A stretch of 64,000 bases of DNA from positions 4,238,501-4,302,500 of the forward strand of contig NC_062250.1 in the NCBI RefSeq assembly GCF_905475465.1, read 5' to 3'. Each line of letters begins with the position of its first letter. Within the stretch, counting starts at the first letter, position 1. Positions 37,401-47,200 of the stretch are shown here, one piece after another. Made by a program: the position numbers and the translations under genes. Below the pieces are notes generated by a model. That model did not search any database. It saw only the letters and a list, made by a program, of their open reading frames with translations, and was not told where the DNA came from. This DNA is from Pieris napi (lineage: Eukaryota > Arthropoda > Insecta > Lepidoptera > Pieridae).

Positions 37401-40400
37401 CCGATCATGTTAGAGTTGGTGAAGTTCGTCAGGATAAGTCAGGTCTCTTTGCGGTGTGGGTAAAATGCCCGGTGGAAGCTGCAAAGAAATTGTCTGAAGG
37501 TCGTCTGCTTGTAGGCTGGACTTCAGCTAGGGTGACGGTGCTGCAACAACGAGAACTTAGGTGCTTCCGCTGTTTGCAAGCTGGTCATGTTGCAGCTCGT
37601 TGTACGGCGGAAATAGACCGTAGTAAGTCTTGTTACCGGTGTGGCCAGCCAGGCCATCGTGCTTCTGTTTGTTCATCCAAACCACAATGTCCTCTGTGTA
37701 TTGCGGCAGGTAAAACAGCTGATCATCGACTGGGGGGGAAAGCTTGTACGGCTCCCAGTCAAAAGATGCCGAGAAGATTCAACACGAAGGTTTCAGTAGA
37801 ACCAACCTTGAGCGGTGACATAATGGAGACCCAAGAAATTGTAATAAGTTAGTATGGATCTACGCTTTATTCAATCTAACCTGAACCACTGTGCAAGTGC
37901 TCAAGACCTTTTAATTCAGAGTTTGACACAGTGGATCGTTAATATAGGGATTGTTTCAGAACCATACATGGTTCCAGATAAAAACAACTGGGTCGGTGAC
38001 CGTGATGGTCTTGTTGCGGTTTTTATAAATGATGTCAACTTGCAGTCAGTTGCTTCTACAATGCAGGGTAGAGGTTGCGTTGCTTTAAAAATTGGCAGAA
38101 TTGCAGTTATTGGTGTTTATTTTTCCCCAAATAAAACGCTTGCTGAATTTGAAACGTTTTTGTCGGAACTGGGCTGTCTTGTTTCATGGTGTCGACCCCT
38201 CGATCTTATAGTCGCTGGAGATTTCAATGCTAAATCTACAGTGTGGGGGTCTCCAGTATCTGACGAACGTGGTGACGCTTTGTTGGATTGGCTAGCAACT
38301 CAAAATTTAGTGTCACTGAATCGGGGTAATGTTCAGACTTGTGTACGTATGAATGGTGGCTCTATTGTGGACGTTACCTTTTCAAGTCCTGCTCTTGCAA
38401 GTCGTGTTTACGGATGGAGGGTGTTGTCAGAAGTTGAAACTTTATCGGACCACAAGTACATTCGTTTTGATATCCTCGATTCCACTGTAAGCTTACCGGG
38501 TCCTGCTCCATCTGAGATAGGTCCTAGATGGTCCCGAAAATATCTAGACAAAGATGCGCTTACCGAGGTATCCTTAGTAGAAGCTTGGAATCCCAAACCT
38601 TCAAATTTTACAATTGATTCTGAGGTAGAATGGTTTAGGGACTCACTGACTCGTATCAGTAACGTTGCTATGCCCCGGATCGGTCCCATCTCACCCAAGC
38701 AAAGCGTCTATTGGTGGTCATCTGAACTAGCCCGACTACGAGTGGAGTGTGTTAAGGCGCGTCGCCGTTACACGCGTTTTAGAAGAAGGCATCTCAGTTA
38801 TCGTGATCCGGACGAAGAGGCAAGTTTATATACTTCTTATCAAGAAGCAAAAAGGGCTCTTCGGTTGGAAATAGCTGAAGCAAAGGATAGGGCATGGAAG
38901 GAGCTCCTGAACTCTTTGGATCGTGATCCTTGGGGGCGACCGTACAATATTGTCATGAGTAAACTCCGTCCCTGGAGGCCGCCGCTAACATCCACAATGG
39001 AGCCGACGTTTCTGGGGATGGTTGTTACATCGTTGTTTCCTTGTGATTCTACTCCTTTTATTAATGTTGACTTCGATCATTCCGAGGATATTCCTGAGGT
39101 GTCAGAGGGTGAGTTAGGGGCTGGTGTTTTTAAAATTCAAAACAAAAAAACCGCTCCTGGTCCAGATGGATTGCATGGAACGGTTTGGGCGCAATCTCTT
39201 AATAATGGCTTATTTAACAGATTTCGAGATCTCCTTTCTGATCTTTTGAGGAAAGGCATATTCCCTAATAGCTGGAAAGTCGGACAATTGCTTCTTCTTA
39301 GGAAGTTCGGGAAACCGGTAGATTCACCTTCGGCCTATCGACCTATTGTCTTACTTCCTGAGGTGGGCAAACTGTTTGAGCGAATAATTGTCTCGCGCCT
39401 CGAGAAGCATCTTCAGATTATTGGTCCAAATCTGTCTGATACTCAATTCGGTTTTCGGCGTGGTCGCTCTACAATTGACGCTTTAGCTAAGTTAAGGGAC
39501 TTGTGCGAAGAAACTGTCTCTGGGGGTGGGGTTGTGTTGGCGGTTTCGCTAGATATTGCGAATGCGTTCAATACTATTCCCTGGAGAGCGATTATGGATG
39601 GTCTCCTTTATCATGGTGTGCCTGTGTACTTACGTCATGTAGTAGGAACTTATCTCTCTGATCGATCGATCATTTATCCAAGTCGGGAAGGTTGGAGATG
39701 CTATCAGGTTCGATGTGGAGTTCCACAGGGGTCTGTTCTTGGGCCCCTTTTGTGGAACATTGGATTTGATGCAGTCCTTCGAGGTAGACTGATGCCAGGA
39801 GTAGGTTTAATATGTTATGCTGATGATACACTTGTGACGGCCAAGGGATGTAATTATCAGGAGGCGAGTTTGTTAGTTACTGCTGGAGTGGAAGAAGTAG
39901 TGACTCGTATAAGACAACTTGGTCTTCGAGTCGCTCTACAAAAATCAGATGTCATATGTTTCGCTAGGAGGTCACCACCTAGAGGCGCTGAGATAATAGT
40001 GGATGGTGTTCATATGGCATTAAAGTCGACGTTGAAATACCTCGGGTTGGTTCTTGACGCCCGATGGACTTTCAAGGCTCATTTTGCTGCCCTGGAACCC
40101 AAGCTTGATTCAACTGCAATGGCATTGGGTCGTATAATGCCAAATATCGGTGGGCCAGGCGGGGGCTGTAGGCTCCTTTATGCTGGTGTGGTGCGTGCAA
40201 AGGCGCTTTATGGGTGTCCGATATGGGCGGATAAGTTGTCTTTTTACAACAAGGCTTTACTGAGACGGTCACAGCGTAAAGTTGCCATAAGAATTGCTAG
40301 GGCATACCGTACCGTATCCTGTGACGCGGCATGTGTCATAGCCGCCACTCCGCCTTGGCATTTGGAAGCTTTGGCTTTGGGTGAAATTTTTTGGAGACGA

Positions 40401-41203
40401 GCTGAAGCCAGGAGTGGTGGTTTTGACCCACCTCTGGAGGTAGTCAAGGTCTGGAAGGAGGAGTATCGCCGCCTAATTTTGCTAGAATGGAGGGATGAGT
40501 TAAGTGAATGTCGGTTTGGTTTACAAACCGTTGATCTTATTCGTCCCTTCTTGAAACACTGGGTGGACCGACGGTGGGGATCGCTTTCCTATCGGCTCGT
40601 TCAGGTTCTCTCTGGGCATGGATGCTTTGGGAGTTACCTGCATCGAATCGTTGGGAGAGAGGCGACACCTGCTTGTCATCATTGTGACTGTAGAGAGGAT
40701 ACGGTGAGGCACACTGTTGAGGAGTGTCCGGCTTGGGACGGCTTTCGCTCGGTCCTTGCTGATAGCATTGTTGGCAATCTGTCGCTTCCACTAATTATCC
40801 AAAGAATGGTGGAAGCTGACAATGACGGCCCATGGAATGCCTTCAAGGCTTTTTGTGAGGCCGTCATGACTGAGAAAGAGAATGCGGAGCGTCAGCGCGA
40901 AAACAATTCTGATGCTCCGCCGGTAAGAAAACGACGACTGGGGCAGCGACGCCGTGCTTTCGCACGTCTGCCCTAAGTTAAGATGCTGATGATTTGTTCG
41001 TGGGAGGAGTCACGTTGATATTGTGGCATTCGCGTTTGGCGGGGGTAAGGATAGGGCACAGCTGTTACCTGCCTCCGCCCTTTGGCGAGCCGAAGGCATC
41101 CGTCAGGTTTTAGTGGGTAGGTGTGTAAATATTATGTCTGAGTCCCACATAATCCCTGCTGGAGTAAAATTCAGCAGGGATATGCGTAAAAGCATTTCCT
41201 GAC

Positions 41204-41241
<38 letters not shown>

Positions 41242-44200
41242 GGTATCAGCGTGCGATTCTCATCAATAAGGCTGTAAGTTCGTACTCGCTCGTACGGTGA
41301 AGGAAAAAATCGTAAGAAAACTGGCATGACTCGAATCCAAAAATCGCGACGTGTCAGACAGAAGATTACCTACTTGTCTATGAAATAAGAAATGGTTGAC
41401 TATAAAGTTGATTTACGGACGATAGTTTAACGTGAATGTTGGACGTTTCCAAGTCCCCTCGACTGAGCTCTGGAGGCGAGGGGCTATACACTATAACACA
41501 TTTATTATAATAATTTACGTTTAAAAATCACTAGGATGTTTCACTGTCCGCATCTTTAAGAGAAAGTACAATTTCATAACAGAAAACAATAATTTTATAT
41601 AAAATTTAAACAAGCATTTCAATATATATTGGCTATTAATAATGGAAACCATTATTAATAGCCAGCTCTTGAGGTATCTAGAGGGCCACCAGTTGATTAG
41701 CGATTCTCAGTACGGCTTTCGTCGTGGTCGCTCAGCTGGTGACCTCCTTGTATACCTTACCCATAGGTGGGCAGAGGCAATTGAGTCCAAGGGGGAGGCG
41801 CTGGCGGTAAGTTTGGACATAGCGAAAGCCTTCGATCGGGTGTGGCACAGAGCACTGCTCTCGAAGCTTCCAGCCTATGGGCTACCCGAGAAATTATGCG
41901 ATTGGATCTCCAGCTTTCTGGCCGATCGGAGCATCAAGGTCGTCATCGACGGAGCATGTTCCGACCTTAAACCCGTGAACGCTGGGGTCCCACAAGGCTG
42001 TGTTCTATCCCCGACCCTCTTTCTTCTGCATATCAATGATATGTTGCAACTTAGCAACATTCATTGCTATGCGGATGACAGCACTGGGGATACTTTTTAC
42101 ACTGGCCGGGCAGGTATTTCTCGGGCAGTTGTCGATGAGTACCGGAACAAACTTGTGTCTGAAGTCGAAACTCTACTACGTGGAGTCTCAGACTGGGGCA
42201 GACTAAACCTAGTCCAATTTAACCCCAAGAAGACACAAGTTTGCGCGTTTTCCGCTAAAAAAACACCCTTTGTCGCTACTCCTCTTTTCGAAAACACTCT
42301 TCTTAAAGCCACAGCCAGCATTGGAATACTTGGCGTTGACATATCGAACGACGTTCAGTTTCGCGGTCACTTGGAGGGAAAGGCTAAATTAGCCTCCAAA
42401 AAGCTTGGTGTGCTCAGCAAGGCGAGGCGGTACTTTACTCCGGGCCACCGCATGCAACTATATAAAGCGCAAATTCGGCCCCACATGGAGTACTGCTCTC
42501 ACCTCTGGGCGGGGGCTCCCCAGTACCAGCTCCTTCCACTTGACCGTATACAACGCAGAGCGGTTCGAATCGTCGACGACCAATCCCTCTCCGAGCGGCT
42601 TGATCCTTTGGCGTTGCGTAGAGATGTGGGGTCACTCTGCATCTTCTATCGCATTTACCATGGAGAGTGTTCAGAGGAGTTGTTCGGATTAATACCTGCA
42701 GCTGAATTTCATCATCGGACGTCGAGACAGAATACGAAATTCCACCCGTATCACCTCGACGTCCGCCGTTCCACAACTGAGCGTTTTTCAAGGCAGTTTT
42801 TGCCGCGCACCACCACTATGTGGAACCAGCTGCCCACTGAAGTATTTCCGAACCAATTCGACTTAGGGTCCTTCAAGAAAAGAGCGTACCAATTCTTAAA
42901 AGGCCGGCAACGCACTCGCGAGCTCTCTGGCATTGCGAGTGTCCATGGGCGGCGGTATCACTTAACATCAGGTGAGCCTCCTGCCCGTTTGCCCCCCGTT
43001 ATATAAAAAAAAAAAAAAAAATATTCGAAACTAAAACGTTTTCTTTACATGTGACAAATGTTGAGTGCCATTATTTACACATTCAAACTCCAACAGTGAC
43101 AACGTCATATCAAAACATTTATGAAATGATTATTATGTACTCATTTTCATACTTCATTTTCATAATTCACTTTTATGAATAAAATTGAATCATTTTTATT
43201 GAATTATCACTATTTTGTATGTATACAAAGAAGGAGTGAATCCTCGTACGCATAGGCCAATCGAGTGGAAGAGAGATGTATGTGGCGCAAGCGTACAATG
43301 AGCGTAACGGGATATGCTTTTTCGTGCGTGCACGCGGCATTCATCGATCTATTAGACGTTGTCACGTCAAACCGCCAAAATCAATAATATATCCTCAATC
43401 TATGATTATAACCAATCTTGGACTGATTCATATCTAAAGACCGATCTCCAATCTGCATGCCAATAAACATTTCTGCTATCCGATTGTTTATTTGACAAAA
43501 GATTGACAGCAATCTTTTGCGTGATCCTTGCCTCTCGACCGCGTTTCGTTCAATGCAATATGTTGTGTTCAAGCATACCAAAAGTTTGCTGTTTTTGGAA
43601 CGAAATAAAATAAGTAAGACTTAGGGTCTGTTTCACAATGTATGGATAAAGTAGCAAATAGCTATGCAACGTTTTGTTTGTTTTTTTGTTACGAACAAAT
43701 AAAGTTACAAAATTCTATAGAAAAACATAGAACCTTAACCTTTTTGTTGGTCATTTAATATTACTTGTAACGAAACGGGCTGTCATTTTCATATGGTATT
43801 TTTGTTTGTTAGGTTATTGAGTATTTTAGTACATATTATTACAAATATAAATTTTCTCTGAGTAGTTAGTGTATGTTGTTTTTGTGATTCGAGGTTGGTT
43901 CTTTAACTTAAAAAAATGTCTACGCAAAAACGTGAAAGAAGCGTCAATTTCAGCCGGGAAGAAGTTGACCTTCTAACTTCGCTTGTTGCTGACCATAAAA
44001 ATATATTAGAAAATAAAAAGAGTGACTCAGTCACCTGGCAGGAGAAAGAGCAGTGCTGGAAGACGCTGGAGGCGCTGTTTAATAGCACAAGTGGGGTAAA
44101 CTTTCGCAGTGCTAAAGCTTAAAGAGGGCTACAAGAAAAAAGTCTGCCTTGATACATGCTGAAACATATCGTACAGGAGGTGGCTCTAGTGCTGCTACTC

Positions 44201-47200
44201 CTCTTACCCCCTATCGAGGAAAAAGTCAAAGACATGATATTGTTGTCTGTCGAAGGAAATGAAAGTCAATTGAAAGGAAGAGCTTCTAAATAAGAGAAAG
44301 CAATGGGCATTTGAAGAGGAAGAAAGAGAGCATAAAAGAGAATTATGGGCCATAGAAAAAAATATATCGTTAAATAAATTAGAAAAATAATAGATTTTGT
44401 GCCTGGAGCGAGGATGTATTGTATTAAAAATTTGTATTTTTATTTAAATAAAAGCATTGAATTTTTATTTAATTTATCTCAAAAATGTTGTAATTTATAA
44501 AATATTATAGTAATAAAGCAAAATAATCACTTATAAGATTACTTCGCACACTTGCATTTCCCACGTCGTCAATTGCGCTTTGATCAATATCATCAGCTTG
44601 TTCATCTACTTGTTGCAGTAGTTCAAAATGTTCATCTCGCATATCAATAGCAATATTGTGCAACACTGCACATGCCACTATCACGGCTTGTACACGAGAT
44701 ACTTGAAGCAAAACCTTTTTTGACAAACCGATTTTGGGGAACCGATTTTTTCCAAACACCATATTATGTCCTTTCCACCACATTTCTGCTTCGTATTTGA
44801 GATTCGTTATAAAGATGTTCTGCTGGAGTCTTGAGGTTTTGAAGTGGAGTTAGTAGGTAGTATCTATAGTAACAAATATTTTTGGTTGTAGCTAATATTT
44901 TTTTTTTTACAAAAGTTGATGAAAAGATGAAACCTGCAAGAAGTCATATATGATAGACATCACTTTGTGCAAAAGTGTCTCCAAAGCTTCTTTTGTTAAC
45001 CTAAATCTAAATGTGAATTCGGCGTCATTCAGGCTCTGGATATAATAAATTCTTGTCTTCTTATGTCTTCGCACAGAAGTACGTTGTCTTCTTCCAGCTT
45101 CAGAATTACTATCCCAATCGGATAATTGCATTTAAACTTCCAAATCACTATCACTAGAACTGGAAGATGACGAAGATGAATAAATTTTCCCAATGAATAT
45201 TAAGTTAGGTCGCAATCCCAAACCCAAATCATACCAGTTTCACCGATAGCAATCCGAGATTGATTTGGCCAATCGAAGCAACTGTCAAAATGGACAGATA
45301 GGTTGTTGGCATGAGTAAACATTCATTTCATACAGAGGGCAATCTTCAATCTCTTATCCGCCCTCTGAACGATTGGTTGAATAATTAGATTGGTATCTCA
45401 GTCCATGTATTGAATATTGGCATGCTTTTCTTTAGAAATGGATTGAATTGTCAGTCTATGACAGCTAAAATTGGATTGAGATTGCATATTGGTTTTGGCC
45501 GTGAATTGTCAGTCTATGACAGCTAAAATTGGATTGATATTGCATATTGGTTTTGGCCGAAAATGATCAAAGAAACGGATGCAATCTGAAGTCAAGACCC
45601 TTATAGCGTTGTAGAATACTGTACTGTACTGGATTATTACAATGCGAAAAAAAAGATTATTACCAATAAAGATATGTTTGTTATTTCAGATATGTTTGCC
45701 GAGCTTAGTACTATCCTATGGCGTCTTGTGGGTGCACAGTTTATCCAGTTTCGAAGGACCAGTATGGCTTGGTCTCATCACACCATCCATTTTTATGGTT
45801 ACTTATAACCTTACACGTAAGTTATATCCCATTGTTATTTGTTACATGATCTATTCAATTGGTATATTATTAGGTAAGGTCAGGGATTAGCAATGGGCGA
45901 TTGTTTCAAAAAAATAATGGACTCAATTGTGCGTGCGCTATATCTATATGAGTATAGAGTTTACCCGCTTATGTATTTGATATTATTCGTTTTGGGATTG
46001 GTTGAATAGAATCATCTATTGGTAATAATAATAATAATAATTTATTTATTGCATGAATATGGTACAAAATGTTAAGGTGATACAATCGTAAATCGTTCGC
46101 ATATTCTGCCACACACAATGGCGCGCAAAATTGTAGGTAGGGAGGGATCTCGATATGACTCGGTAACTATTTGAAATCATTACGGGTAGAGTACATGAGG
46201 ATGTGTTTGAGAGGTTGGGCCTGTGAGTATCGATTAACACTCTAGGCATGGGAAACTATTGCTGACTGTGCCGCGGGCGCGCACTTAGAGATGTACTATT
46301 TACGCATGCATTGCGAACTTATTAACGTTGTTTTATATACAGTTTAACACCGAATTCTCAGGAGTTTCATTGTCTATTATTTGTTATGATAATTAGGTTA
46401 CTTTTTTCTTTCTATTAAATCAGTGTTAGGTTAGGTTAGTAGTAGAAAATATGGTTAAAATAAATTACGTATTGTGAATCTCGTCACCATGTCAAAAATA
46501 ATCGAATCGATTTTTTTTGTAATATCGAGATTATCGCTGGTCACTATTTGTCTTATCAAAACATAGAAATGCATTTACGCCTATCTGTTTGGATTAAAAA
46601 AAAAAAACAGCTTTAGTCTCTAAAAGCTACTTCAACTTATAGCTAGCAGCATTGCAATATAAGAATGATTTTAGATTATTAATTAATATTTATTAGTTTA
46701 TACAATAAAATATACAGAATTTACAATTTTCTTAACCTATAAAGTAATAATAAAAATAATTAAAAAGAAAATTAAAACAAATTTAAAAACTCTGTGGCAG
46801 TGTACCTTTAACGCTGGCAGCATTTCCTCGCTGTATTGCGATATTCGTTGAGCGAGGAAAGCACCAGCTCTGGGGTCACCGGTACTATGTACCAGGCGCC
46901 AACTTAAATCTTTAATTTACTCCTGTGCACTTGAAACCCACGGCCCAAGAGTCTCCACTCAAAAGGAAACAAAGAGACGAAGTTGGAAGAAAGACTCTTT
47001 TTATTTTCAGAAAGACTCTTTTTATTTTAAGAAAGACTCTTATATTTGAGCTGTAATATTTTACGTCCAATTTTTAGAATGCTGGTTCAGGGAAGCTGCC
47101 GACTCATGGGGCGGATCAATAGGCTATCGAGTGATGGCAACCATTGGTCTCTTGTTTGTAGTCTCTGCTCTTCTTATCTGTGCATTCATACCTTATGAAC

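Larger units (their letters stand above)
34701..41239 (+). mobile_element. Full-length R1-clade LINE, apparently intact
   Basis: It runs from CCCCCCCAAGG at 34701 to a 33-base poly-A ending at 41239. It is flanked by an exact 13-bp duplication GTGGTATCAGCGT (34688-34700 and 41240-41252). It has a 1 kb 5' UTR with internal repeats, ORF1 (708 residues, three zinc knuckles), ORF2 (1040 residues, endonuclease plus reverse transcriptase plus C-terminal CCHC) and a 231-bp 3' UTR before the tail. Both ORFs are open, and the GC content is higher than in the flanking intron. It lies in the same direction as the host transporter gene, in its first intron. Perfect duplication and open frames suggest a recent insertion. 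Confidence 0.9.
34676..41400 (+). repeat. tRNA-derived SINE (family A) split by the R1-clade LINE
   Basis: The SINE head starts at 34676 (GTGTTGGACTAGTGGTATCA). It resumes after the LINE at 41240 with the duplicated GTGGTATCAGCGT and continues TGCGATTCTCATC.., ..CGGTGAAGGAAAAAATCGTA, ending near 41400. Only about 25 bp of head precede the insertion, so the break is just downstream of the A-box-like region. Confidence 0.85.
43372..45559. mobile_element. PIF/Harbinger DNA transposon, copy 2
   Basis: Nearly identical to copy 1 (4693-6809) over its whole length, in the same orientation, with scattered substitutions and small indels. The 5' end is CCGCCAAAA (one change from CGGCCAAAA) and the 3' end TTTTGGCCG, flanked by AAA on both sides (43369-43371 and 45560-45562), consistent with a 3-bp target duplication though not the usual TWA. 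The 3' terminal 58 bp are tandemly duplicated (45445-45502 and 45503-45559). It lacks the transposase core, like copy 1. It sits in intron 1 of the transporter gene. Confidence 0.87.
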
